A DNA stretch of 64,000 nt, taken from the NCBI GenBank assembly GCA_028278125.1, contig JANQEY010000148.1, forward strand, positions 16,520 through 80,519, given 5' to 3'. Positions 27,583 to 36,815 of the stretch are shown here, piece by piece. Under the pieces are notes generated by a model. The model was given only the letters and a program-made list of their open reading frames with translations, made no database searches and was not told the origin of the DNA. This stretch comes from a bacterium. GTDB taxonomy: Bacteria; Electryoneota; Electryoneia; Electryoneales; Electryoneaceae. Each line of letters opens with the position of its first letter. Positions within the stretch are counted from its first letter, which is position 1. Made by a program: the position numbers and the translations under genes.

Positions 27583-30500
27583 ATGAAAAAAAGACAAGTA
27601 TTCCATCAATTATTTCCATCGTTGTACTTCTTCTCAATATTAGTGGTTGTTATTATTTCACTTGTTGTCCAGCCGTTAATTGCACAGGAAGCAGCTGATA
27701 CCCTGGTTACTGAGCAGGTACCGGAAGATCTAACTGATCAACCTGTTCCTGAACCGGTTGAAGAAATAACTGAGATATTGCCGTTACCTCCGGGACCGGA
27801 ATTGTCTTTGACTGGCAAGCTTCCCGAGGGGACTACCCGTTGGACAGAAGCATCGAAAATTATGATCACAGGTGAAGTTATTCTTGGCCGCAGGGATTCG
27901 CTTTATATCGAGCGTGGTGTCCGGATAGAGATGGGAGCATCTGCTACACTTACGCTGCAGGGATTTGTGGACGCTCGTGGAGATGAAAACTATCCGCTGA
28001 TAATTACCCGCGCAGATCCCGATTCAGCATGGGCGAGAATTCTTTTCAGCGGTAAATGTAAATCTGAATATGACGCTGACGGTAATTTTACCGGTGGCAG
28101 CATATTTGAATGGGCTGAAATTGATGGTGGTGGATTTTTCTCACTTGGTTATTCTGAGGGAATGATTCTTTGCAGTGGAAGCGGAGGTTCTCCATATCTG
28201 AATAATCTGAGGCTTAGTGGCGGTTTATCTCTGAATGGGGGCGGACTGGCTATAGTAAATGGCGCCAGCCCTCGTATTGAAAATTGTGTGATCTATGGTA
28301 ATGAAGCTACAGGAAATGGTGGTGGGGTTTACCTCGGTCTCAATGCTAATGCTGTAATGATCAACAATCTTGTATTGCATAATAAAGCCGGTCGTGATGG
28401 CGGTGGTGTTTATGTCTCATTCAGCCCGTCAACCATTGAAAGGAATATAATCCAGGAGAATCATGCCGTTCGTGATGGTGGCGCTTTGTCGATGAGTGGA
28501 TCCACTCCAACGGTTATTAATAATGTTTTTAAACACAACACCGCAGATAAAGATGGCGACAACCTGTTGATCTATTCCGGTTGTGAAGCACGAATTGTAA
28601 ATAACTCTTTTCTGGTAGAAGAGGGCGGGATTAATATTGCCTCCAGTGGTGGAACGGGTGACCCGTCAGAAGATATAATTGCCGTGAACAATTACTGGGG
28701 TAAAAATGATATTATAGCCATCCGCGCCGGGCGATTAGGTCGTCAATTGGACACAAGCAGGCCTGGAATTGTTATTGAGCCTTACCTCGAAGCACCGCTT
28801 GATAATACACCTCTTCACTGTGCCAGGATTGACAGTGTTGAGATATATGAAGACCAGGAATACACCAGGTTGATGGTCACCGAATATGTCGGGTTTGAAA
28901 CTCCGCTGTTCCTGCAGGTGCTTGGAGAAGGAAAATATCCGGAAATCAAAGAATGGGCGATGGTTGATTTTTTCGCCAGCGGTGGCGATGAGATTCGGGC
29001 ATTGATCGAAGAAACGGAAATAAATTCAAATATATTCCGAATAATGGCTTTAACGGATAATTTCCGTGATCCGGACAGGGCGATTATTTCAACAAAGGTC
29101 GGGGAAACACTTTCACTTGAACCGGTTGGATTCGAAGAAAAATCCCTCAAGTTCCCACTAAAAAAACAGCAGCCGTTTGTGCGTGATCCTATCCTTGTTG
29201 GAGTAAAAGACCTGGATCACCTGATTGATGACGAGGTCTGGGTAAACTGGACATATAAAGAACCTAAACTTCGAACACAAAAGCAAACAAGGCTGACAGT
29301 ACTGGATACATTGGAAAATGTGTTCTGGACATCCGGCGACGAAGTAAACGGTGAACACGCAGTTCAATATCGTGGTCAACCATTTACACCGGGAGAGGAT
29401 TTTATTATCAGGGTCGAAGCAACAAATGGTATCGCCTGGTCACGTCCGGCCGATGTACGTTTCCACAGGAATAAACTACCAAGTATCCCCGTAATCACCT
29501 ACCCGATGGAGGACCAGGTACTGCTAACACGATCACCTGCGCTCGTATTGTTCAGTGAAGTTGATCCGGAAACTGATTCACTTAACGCTTTTATTGAGAT
29601 TACTGCTGAAGCAAAACCAGGCGAAATAATCCAGGAGAGTGGTTGGTTACCCACCATCCAGCAGGGAGATAGTGTCCGTCATGAAACGCTTGAGATAATG
29701 AACCTGGACCTTACGAGGGTGCCCGCAAGAAGCTGGGGAGTAGTACCCATAGAACTGGATTCTCTAAACTGGCCGCTAAGTTCAGTCTGGTACCTGTCCG
29801 ATCCACTGCGTGATAATACTGTTTATAATACGCGGGCAATGTTGACTGATGGTTGGGAGACTACGGATAATACTGAAAACTTGCGGTTTATTGTAAACCT
29901 TTTTAACGACACCCCGGCAGATTATGAAATCACCTGGCCGCAACAGTATGATGAATTGCTGCCTTCGGACAAAATCCTCTGGACGATCCCATTTGATCCT
30001 GATCCTGAAGATATTTTGACATATACAATTACTCTTGGCGCGGCCGGTGGAATAACACGAGATACGAGTTTTACAGCGGGTGAACTTGATCGTGTGAACC
30101 TACTTGTAGATGATGCTGAAGTGCCTTTGACCGTCCTTGTTCATGACCTCGAAGATTCGATGAGTGTAGCAGCGGACAGCGCACGAAGAGTTTACTATAA
30201 TGCGGAAAATGATACCCCGACTGTACCGACAGGTTTTGAGTTCGCTGGAAGTAAATTAATAACAGATTATCCGCCTGCTATTAACTGGGCAGAAGGTGAA
30301 CTTGTTGAAGGATTCCCGGCACAATTAAGCTGGACTGCTTCTACTGACGAAGATCATAGCGATCCCTCATCATCCCTTGAATACGAAATTGATATTAAAC
30401 GAATCTGGGGTGAGGATGTCGTCGTGTTAAGAACCGAGGCCGGCAATACTTCAATGTCTATGGATCCTGTCCCTGATAATACACTTGCAGTCTGGAGAGT

Positions 30501-32466
30501 CCGGTCCCTTGATAACGAAGAGACACCGTCAGCCTGGAGCCCCCCGAAGTTACTGGAAGTAAACGCAATGAACGATACTCCCACAGTTCCGACCGGTTTT
30601 ACCCTTTCTGACAGCCAGATAGTGCGGGAGGTGCCGGCTGATCTATCATGGGATGCATCTACTGACGCTGACGAAAGCGATCCTTCAAGTTCGCTTGAAT
30701 ATGAAGTTGAGCTGACTCGTATATGGGGTGATGAACTTGCGGTTCTCCGCACTTCTCCAGGGCAGACAATGATCGATCTTGATCCCGTTGAGGACAACAT
30801 GCTCGTCTACTGGAGAACGCGATCACTGGACAATGCCAACCTTGCTTCCGCGTGGAGTACCAGGACACTACTGGAAGTCAACAGGTATAACGATATCCCG
30901 ACTATCCCGACTGGTTTCTCTCTTGATGACAGCCAGCGAGTGATGGTATACCCTGCAGAATTAACGTGGGATGAATCTAGCGATCTTGATGAAAGTGATC
31001 CTCCTTCAACGATCTTTTATGAAGTACTGTTAAAAAGAGAAGATGGTACACTGATAGATACCCTGCGAACAGAACAGGGCATAACAGGAATGTCACTTGA
31101 TCCGGTTGAGGATAACAGCCGTGCCACCTGGCAGGTGAGGGCTATAGACAATGAGAAGGGTACTTCAGAATGGGGTATTTCCGGTACCCTGGAATTAAAT
31201 ATCAAGGATGATAATCCTGATCCCTTTGTTTTAACCGCCCCAGTCAATAATGCTACACCTTATCGACTTGGTCCAACAACTTTCTCCTGGGGAGAATCTA
31301 CCGATCCTGATCCATTAAACACTGTTGAGTATACATTGCTTCTTTCAACATCTTCGTCATTCAGTTCTTCAGAGATAGTTGCTGAAAATATCACAGATGA
31401 TTTGACAGCTATTCATATGCAGGACCTTGAGCATCTTGTGGATTATTTCTGGAGAGTAAAGGCGACCGATAATACCGGGCTTGACACCTGGTCGGATACC
31501 TTTGAATTTAAAGTAATTTCTACCCCGACTATCCCTGAATGGACAGAACCGCTTCCATCCGAGATTAAACCGGGATTCTCCATTCAATGGCAAGCTTCCA
31601 CTGATCCCGATCCTGAAGATATACTGGAATACAGGATCGAAATATCGAGTTCAGAAGATTTTAATGAAAACCAGACCGCTTTTGCTGACCAGTTGTCTGG
31701 AACATCATTTGGATTTTCGAGCGTAAATGGTGTTGAAGATGTATTAACTGATGATGGCACAGTTGTGATCAGGATTAAGAGTCGTGACGACCAGGGATTC
31801 GAAAGTGGATGGAGCCTGGTTGAATCTTCTTTCATTAATTTCGAGAATGATATACCTGAGATTCCTCAGGTTGTTGAGCCAAAAGAGACCAGGCTGGATA
31901 AAACAAAGCCCGTATTCAAATGGCTTGAGTCAGCGGACGCGGATTACAGCGATCCACCGTCTACTATGAGATATGATATCCACGTTGCACTTGAATCATC
32001 ACCTGACCAGGCAGTAGCATTTGGCACTGACACCGTGAAGGTTAAGACAGAGTGGAAGCCATCAAAGAATATTCCGGACAACAGTCGTTTTGTCTGGAAG
32101 ATTCGAAGTATTGATGATGAAGGAACCGCGTCTGACTGGTCAGAGCTGATACCATTCAGTATTGACCGTAAACCGGAATCACCAGAACCATTTCTTTTAA
32201 TAAGTCCGGTGGATGATGCTCAGATTCTGCCCGACCAACCGATAACTTTCAGGTGGAATTCTGCAATTGATAATGACCTTGATTCGTCTGTAAAATATTA
32301 CCTGGTGATTGGCGATAATCAGTACGGTCCGATGGATGAAACCGAGCATAATCTCCGCGAAGGGCTTCCTGCTGAGAAATATAAATGGCGAGTTATAGCC
32401 GAGGATAATACGGGATTGACAAGAAACAGCAAATGGTTCAAAATGGTCGTCGGAACCGGTGAATAA
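27583..32466 (+). CDS. Very large secreted beta-helix and fibronectin-like repeat protein
   Basis: This is an exported protein of about 1627 residues. I prefer the ATG at 27583 (MKKRQVFHQL, GGAAG six bases upstream) over the ATG four codons earlier. After a hydrophobic signal segment ending near LIAQEAAD comes a Pro/Glu-rich stretch, then a right-handed beta-helix (about residues 60-400) with NGGGVYLG, DGGGVYVS and RDGGALSMS coils. From about 600 onward it is a chain of fibronectin-type modules, several of them near-copies (see repeat 30208-31209). The final modules start with 'P..F.L.SPV..A' and end with WRVIAEDNTG. Unlike the other surface proteins here it has no PNPFN sorting tail, so it may use another route or stay periplasmic. 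It lies 85 bases after selD and 21 bases before the Ppx-Nudix gene. Confidence 0.88.
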   Translation: MKKRQVFHQLFPSLYFFSILVVVIISLVVQPLIAQEAADTLVTEQVPEDLTDQPVPEPVEEITEILPLPPGPELSLTGKLPEGTTRWTEASKIMITGEVILGRRDSLYIERGVRIEMGASATLTLQGFVDARGDENYPLIITRADPDSAWARILFSGKCKSEYDADGNFTGGSIFEWAEIDGGGFFSLGYSEGMILCSGSGGSPYLNNLRLSGGLSLNGGGLAIVNGASPRIENCVIYGNEATGNGGGVYLGLNANAVMINNLVLHNKAGRDGGGVYVSFSPSTIERNIIQENHAVRDGGALSMSGSTPTVINNVFKHNTADKDGDNLLIYSGCEARIVNNSFLVEEGGINIASSGGTGDPSEDIIAVNNYWGKNDIIAIRAGRLGRQLDTSRPGIVIEPYLEAPLDNTPLHCARIDSVEIYEDQEYTRLMVTEYVGFETPLFLQVLGEGKYPEIKEWAMVDFFASGGDEIRALIEETEINSNIFRIMALTDNFRDPDRAIISTKVGETLSLEPVGFEEKSLKFPLKKQQPFVRDPILVGVKDLDHLIDDEVWVNWTYKEPKLRTQKQTRLTVLDTLENVFWTSGDEVNGEHAVQYRGQPFTPGEDFIIRVEATNGIAWSRPADVRFHRNKLPSIPVITYPMEDQVLLTRSPALVLFSEVDPETDSLNAFIEITAEAKPGEIIQESGWLPTIQQGDSVRHETLEIMNLDLTRVPARSWGVVPIELDSLNWPLSSVWYLSDPLRDNTVYNTRAMLTDGWETTDNTENLRFIVNLFNDTPADYEITWPQQYDELLPSDKILWTIPFDPDPEDILTYTITLGAAGGITRDTSFTAGELDRVNLLVDDAEVPLTVLVHDLEDSMSVAADSARRVYYNAENDTPTVPTGFEFAGSKLITDYPPAINWAEGELVEGFPAQLSWTASTDEDHSDPSSSLEYEIDIKRIWGEDVVVLRTEAGNTSMSMDPVPDNTLAVWRVRSLDNEETPSAWSPPKLLEVNAMNDTPTVPTGFTLSDSQIVREVPADLSWDASTDADESDPSSSLEYEVELTRIWGDELAVLRTSPGQTMIDLDPVEDNMLVYWRTRSLDNANLASAWSTRTLLEVNRYNDIPTIPTGFSLDDSQRVMVYPAELTWDESSDLDESDPPSTIFYEVLLKREDGTLIDTLRTEQGITGMSLDPVEDNSRATWQVRAIDNEKGTSEWGISGTLELNIKDDNPDPFVLTAPVNNATPYRLGPTTFSWGESTDPDPLNTVEYTLLLSTSSSFSSSEIVAENITDDLTAIHMQDLEHLVDYFWRVKATDNTGLDTWSDTFEFKVISTPTIPEWTEPLPSEIKPGFSIQWQASTDPDPEDILEYRIEISSSEDFNENQTAFADQLSGTSFGFSSVNGVEDVLTDDGTVVIRIKSRDDQGFESGWSLVESSFINFENDIPEIPQVVEPKETRLDKTKPVFKWLESADADYSDPPSTMRYDIHVALESSPDQAVAFGTDTVKVKTEWKPSKNIPDNSRFVWKIRSIDDEGTASDWSELIPFSIDRKPESPEPFLLISPVDDAQILPDQPITFRWNSAIDNDLDSSVKYYLVIGDNQYGPMDETEHNLREGLPAEKYKWRVIAEDNTGLTRNSKWFKMVVGTGE
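30208..31209 (+). repeat. Three tandem fibronectin-like units inside the large secreted protein
   Basis: Three successive units start at 30208, 30571 and 30889, each opening with ND(T/I)PT(V/I)PTGF. They share SLEYE(I/V)..., LRTE.G.T.M..DPV.DN, WR(V/T)RSLDN and LLEVN. Unit lengths are about 363, 318 and 321 bases. The first has an extra 15-residue insertion before its core. They are similar at the DNA level, so they arose by in-frame duplication. Confidence 0.85.
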
Positions 32467-32487
32467 GAGATCTCAGGGCAGATACCA

Positions 32488-33921
32488 TTGAAAGATTCAC
32501 CGATAAGAGCATTTCTGGATTTAGGGACGAATGCCACTAAACTGGCTATTCTTCAATATCAGGACGGGAATCAAGTACAATTGATGGACGCTGTACGTGT
32601 GACACGTCTTGGTGAAGGTGCGATAAAAACCCGGCGCCTCCAGCCAGACGCAATTCAAAGAACTATCGATGTAATAGATGACCTGATTGATGAATCAACC
32701 CTTTTTAATCCTGCATCAATCGATGCTGTTGGTACGGCGATACTTAGGTATGTGGAAAATAGGGTGGAACTTTTTTCACAACTCTACGACAAACATGGTA
32801 TCAAAGTCAGGCTCTTGACTGACGAAGAAGAATCCAACGCAACATTTTATGCTGTACGCAGCCAGGTACGAACCGGTGCAATTGCTACCCTGGATGTGGG
32901 TGGGGGTTCAACAGATTTTGCGTTTGGTAAAGGAATAAAGGCAGACAGGATTTTCAGCCTGGATATAGGAGCGAGACAGTTATTGACAAAGATTCCTGTC
33001 AGCGATCCGCCTGCTGAAGATGAGATAAGAAACATTCGCACGGAAGTCAAAGCCCAGCTTTCCGGATTATCCAGCCTCCCCACAAATTTTGACCTACACA
33101 TTATGGGAGGTGGTGCTCAAGCATTGGCAGGATACGCCAAAGCCTTAATGGGAGCTCCGGGTGACAGGATAGCGGATAAGTTGTACGTAGAAACCGTAGA
33201 CCGTTTAATCAAAATACTATCAGAAGGTTCACTCGAGGAACGACGTTCCCTGCCTGGATCAGATCCCGATCGAGCTGATATAATCATCCATGGTGCTATC
33301 ATTATTTCAGAGATAATGCAGGCTGTAAATGCTGAAACAGCTCATGTTGCGGCCGGAGGATTGGTGCGTGGTGTTTTTGAATCAGAGGTGAGGAGTATTC
33401 CACTTGATCCTGAACAACCTGTAGCAGAAATCACATCGACAGATTTTCGACCGATAAACCGGAATAATCGACTTGGTGAGGTTCTATTTTTGCTTCGTCA
33501 TAATGATGGCAGCATCTGGCTGCAGACAAAATCTCATTACCCCGATGGAATATACCGTATACCTGGCGGGGGTGTGGAAATCGGAGAAACTCCACAAGAA
33601 GCGGTATTACGTGAAGTAGCGGAGGAAACAGGGATATATGAAATCCGCCCAATTCCACTCGCGACGATGCTCTATGCGCTGCCAGGTGATGAACCAATAA
33701 GCTTTTTCACAACAATATACCTGATCGATACAGGTGACAAGGAACCGGTTTGCAATGATCCTACTGAGGCGATTTCAGGATGGATAGAAGCTAAGCCTCC
33801 AGAATTGAACAATCATGCCGGGAAACTTCAATCCCTGACAGGTTCACGGGAAGTGTGGGGAAAATTCAGGGCTGCAGCATTAAGATATGTGCTACACCTT
33901 AATCAGAGAGGAAGCTGGTAA
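32488..33921 (+). CDS. Ppx/GppA phosphatase fused to a Nudix hydrolase
   Basis: This 477-residue protein joins two hydrolase domains. Residues 1-305 are a Ppx/GppA-type exopolyphosphatase/pppGpp phosphatase of the sugar-kinase/ASKHA fold, with phosphate motifs FLDLGTNATKLAI (9-21) and LDVGGGSTDFAF (135-146), the DEEE segment that usually carries the catalytic Glu (112-115), and IIHGAIIISEIM. Residues 328-477 are a Nudix domain with a perfect Nudix box at 361-383 (GX5E, then REVAEETG). Such proteins would cleave a terminal phosphate or a nucleoside-diphosphate-X bond. A combined role in nucleotide or polyphosphate turnover is inferred, and neither substrate can be read. The start is TTG at 32488, 21 bases after the previous gene. 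It has no signal peptide, so it is cytoplasmic. Confidence 0.88.
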   Translation: MKDSPIRAFLDLGTNATKLAILQYQDGNQVQLMDAVRVTRLGEGAIKTRRLQPDAIQRTIDVIDDLIDESTLFNPASIDAVGTAILRYVENRVELFSQLYDKHGIKVRLLTDEEESNATFYAVRSQVRTGAIATLDVGGGSTDFAFGKGIKADRIFSLDIGARQLLTKIPVSDPPAEDEIRNIRTEVKAQLSGLSSLPTNFDLHIMGGGAQALAGYAKALMGAPGDRIADKLYVETVDRLIKILSEGSLEERRSLPGSDPDRADIIIHGAIIISEIMQAVNAETAHVAAGGLVRGVFESEVRSIPLDPEQPVAEITSTDFRPINRNNRLGEVLFLLRHNDGSIWLQTKSHYPDGIYRIPGGGVEIGETPQEAVLREVAEETGIYEIRPIPLATMLYALPGDEPISFFTTIYLIDTGDKEPVCNDPTEAISGWIEAKPPELNNHAGKLQSLTGSREVWGKFRAAALRYVLHLNQRGSW

Positions 33922-33976
33922 AAAGTAAGATTTCAAGCCTGTTAGGTTTGGAGATGCATATGACAGGCATTGTGTA

Positions 33977-34630
33977 CTAATTGTTCATCGGAGTTCTCAA
34001 GTCTACAAGCAGGTTCTGAATAGCATAGAAAGTAACTTCCGCATTAGTTTTCATATGCATTTTTTCCAGTATTCTTGCCCGGTAGGTACTTATCGTTTTT
34101 ACACTCAGGGATAATTCATCTGCAATCTTTGAAATCGTCTTGCCTTGCGCAATCATCCGGAATACCTGGTATTCTCTGTCTGATAATTCCTCGTGTGGCA
34201 GTTTTTCAATATTGGCGAAGTTTTTATCCTTCATCCACTCATTCAGTTGAGGACTGACGTAAATGCTCCCTGTTGCGACTGTCCTGATGGCGTCAATGAG
34301 TTTTTCAGGGGCACTATCCTTGGTGAGGTATCCGGAAGCTCCCGCTTTCATCGAGCGGAGTCCATACTGTTCTTCTGGTGTGATACTGATAACAAGAATC
34401 GGGATATTATAGCCGTCTTTCCTTAATTCTTTAATTAAATCCAAACCACCTCTTACCGGCATGGTCAGGTCCAGCAGAAGCACATCCCATTTTTTATGCT
34501 CGATTTCTTCTAATATTTCTTCACAGGTTGAGGCTTCATCAACTACTTCCATATCAACCTGTTCTTCAATAATTCGTTTTAGTCCTTCGCGAACTACTGG
34601 ATGATCATCAGCTATACATATTTTTATCAT
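33977..34630 (-). CDS. NarL/FixJ-family response regulator (orphan)
   Basis: This is a response regulator of 217 residues: a receiver domain with the acidic pair (ADDHPVVREGL) and phospho-acceptor Asp in LLLDLTMP, then a LuxR-type helix-turn-helix (ELSDREYQVFRMIAQGKTISKIADELSLSVKTI). I start it at the ATG at 34630 (MIKICIADD), which has GGGGAG just upstream, rather than eight codons earlier. No histidine kinase is adjacent, so its partner is elsewhere. Its targets are not evident. Confidence 0.92.
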   Translation of the reverse strand: MIKICIADDHPVVREGLKRIIEEQVDMEVVDEASTCEEILEEIEHKKWDVLLLDLTMPVRGGLDLIKELRKDGYNIPILVISITPEEQYGLRSMKAGASGYLTKDSAPEKLIDAIRTVATGSIYVSPQLNEWMKDKNFANIEKLPHEELSDREYQVFRMIAQGKTISKIADELSLSVKTISTYRARILEKMHMKTNAEVTFYAIQNLLVDLRTPMNN

Positions 34631-34812
34631 CAGGCTCCCCGCCCGTAACGTCACATAAATCCTGAAACTTCATTATCTAATTCTGAACTCTATTATTGTT
34701 AGTAACTATTATAATTATCGGAAATAAAATATTAACACTTGATGCTCAAATATGAAAGCGTATTTAATGTATTGATGTGATCCAGCCCACATATCCGGAG
34801 TGATACAAGATA

Positions 34813-34849
34813 AAAAAGCCGAATGATATGAGAATCAATTCGGCTTTTT
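34813..34849 (-). terminator. Terminator after the DUF3857 gene pair
   Basis: There is a 12-bp stem, AAAAAGCCGAAT (34813-34824) with ATTCGGCTTTTT (34838-34849), and a 13-base loop. The A and T flanks make it work in either direction. It lies 22 bases after the stop at 34872 and separates that operon from the response regulator gene. Confidence 0.85.
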
Positions 34850-34871
34850 AAGTAAATATTTATCAATATAA

Positions 34872-36815
34872 TCAGAACTTAATCATGACTGTTCTGTGTC
34901 TTTCGTTGGTCTCAGCTAGAAGTAATGATCTGAGGTCAGTCCAGCCATCAGCTGTAAACGATGTTTCAGCGAGTGAAATTTCACGTGTAATGATGATTTT
35001 ATTACATTTTTCTTCAACATTTACGCTGAATTTTCCGGCAGAGTTTTCGAGGATGAATGTTTCAGGAATCCTGTAAACGTCATACTTTTCGCATTTATTC
35101 AAGATTACCCGCACTATTTGATTTGACATCCCCGGGAGATTAACAGGTGAATTCCTGCTATCCTCGTTCAGGTGAACGTCACCGGGAAGTCGATCAATAA
35201 TCCCATCGGCGGGATTACCAATTTCGATAATGTATCTACCGTAATCGTCCTCTTCTGAAAGTCCGGCGCTGTAGTCCAGTCCCATAGTCACATTAAATCT
35301 GTCGAATACAACAGGATTATAGCTGTCTATGCCGGCACCTGTAAGAACACCCGATACAACAGATTCAAGGTGATTTTCAGCCTGGTTTCCCGTTCCTTCC
35401 ATATCTTCATATGAACAGAAACCACCGGATACCGAATAGAAACCTTTCCCGTTGATATTTGCTTCTTCAGTATCAACGTTAACTTCTAAACAGAGTTCAT
35501 ATTTACTGGATTCGCCTTTTCCGCTCCAACGCATATTCGGCTTATCCTCAACACCAGGAAGCCAGATTGTTCTGCCGAAAATCTGGTTCAAGCCGTTGTG
35601 GATAGTGCTGTTTGAGGGATTGTAGTATGCCTCAACACCATCACCACTAATCCAAAGAGCGACACCGTCGAAACGGTCGAGTGTTGGGACATAGTCGGTA
35701 ATATTTATATGTTCGCTACTGCGGAATATTGGGGAAACAGTAAACCCTGCTTCAGCAAATAGAGCAGCGGCTAAAACAGCACGGTCCAGCCTGTGTCCAT
35801 AGGCGGAAGAGAATACATCATGGGCTTTTCTCGGCACATGTTTCCAGAATTCCCATGGATAATTCACTTCGCGGGTATAATCTGAAACGAATTCTACGAT
35901 ATTATCAGCTTTTTCTGCAGCAATTGGAGCATATTTGGTTAGTTTGGAGACGCTGTCTTTAAGTGCTTCGTCGAGCACCATCGCTTGACTTATGGTTGAT
36001 TTAATATAATCACCAAAGTTCTTCCAGGACGACCAGGTAGACCATGCTATATGAGGAGTATAGGGCGCCGGGTCTGCGGTCTGTGGGCTGCTGATAGCAG
36101 GAGATGGTCCCTTCTTGAATGAATAGGTATCAAGTTCTCCATCTTTGCCTTTTACCGGTTCACCAACGTTACCGGGATGCGAGAGTAAAGGCTTGTATCC
36201 ATGCGGAAATCCGAGAACAAACCATGACCATACGACCGGGTCATTATGCTGGAAATACCAGATCCCCTCGATGTTTTTTCTAAATGGCTGCTTATCCTCA
36301 ACTACGTATGCAGTTTCCATAATACAGGGGAGTTCAACACCATCGTGAAGTAGCATAGTTTCACGCATATGATTGTACGCGTCCGCTGTTCTAATAGCAA
36401 AGGGAAGAGTTTCCACAATTGCCGTGTTGTTGGCGTTGTTATCTGTTGTATCACCTTGCCACCATTGACCTTCGCGCCATGTTCTAAGTGAGAGAACAGC
36501 CAGTGTGGTTCTTTCACTATCAAATGGAACACGTAAATCGGCGTAATTATCTAAACCGTATTCAGTATTTATCCAAACGATTTCATGAAACAGTGTCCTT
36601 TGTCTGCCGTCGGGAAGCAGATAACGCTTTTCACCTTCAAGTAATATGACAGCGTCCTGTTTGCTCAGGTCAAAAGACTGTTCGGCAATTGTCATCATTT
36701 CGCCGATATCATGTTTACCGGAATAGGTCATGGGTTCAGCTAATACAACTGATGACATCAGGAGAATAGCAAACACTATAACTGATAAATTTTTGGCTGT
36801 ACGTAGCGTTCTCAT
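34872..36815 (-). CDS. DUF3857/transglutaminase-like exported protein lacking the catalytic triad
   Basis: This is a 647-residue protein with a signal peptide (to about residue 26, VVLAEP) and the same general plan as the gene just upstream: an N-terminal DUF3857-type beta-rich domain, a helical transglutaminase-like core (about 280-410) and a C-terminal beta domain. The core keeps the helix that follows the nucleophile (LDRAVLAAALFAEAGF), but the residue at the cysteine position is R342, the histidine position is G384 and the aspartate position is N399. It should therefore be a non-enzymatic paralogue, perhaps a binding or scaffold partner. Its ATG overlaps the stop of the active-type gene by 4 bases, so the two are translationally coupled. 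Confidence 0.8.
   Translation of the reverse strand: MRTLRTAKNLSVIVFAILLMSSVVLAEPMTYSGKHDIGEMMTIAEQSFDLSKQDAVILLEGEKRYLLPDGRQRTLFHEIVWINTEYGLDNYADLRVPFDSERTTLAVLSLRTWREGQWWQGDTTDNNANNTAIVETLPFAIRTADAYNHMRETMLLHDGVELPCIMETAYVVEDKQPFRKNIEGIWYFQHNDPVVWSWFVLGFPHGYKPLLSHPGNVGEPVKGKDGELDTYSFKKGPSPAISSPQTADPAPYTPHIAWSTWSSWKNFGDYIKSTISQAMVLDEALKDSVSKLTKYAPIAAEKADNIVEFVSDYTREVNYPWEFWKHVPRKAHDVFSSAYGHRLDRAVLAAALFAEAGFTVSPIFRSSEHINITDYVPTLDRFDGVALWISGDGVEAYYNPSNSTIHNGLNQIFGRTIWLPGVEDKPNMRWSGKGESSKYELCLEVNVDTEEANINGKGFYSVSGGFCSYEDMEGTGNQAENHLESVVSGVLTGAGIDSYNPVVFDRFNVTMGLDYSAGLSEEDDYGRYIIEIGNPADGIIDRLPGDVHLNEDSRNSPVNLPGMSNQIVRVILNKCEKYDVYRIPETFILENSAGKFSVNVEEKCNKIIITREISLAETSFTADGWTDLRSLLLAETNERHRTVMIKF

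Noticed and set aside
33930..33975. GCCTGT/ACAGGC pairing after the Ppx-Nudix gene as a terminator
   Set aside because: The stem is only six bp with a 20-base loop and no T-tract.
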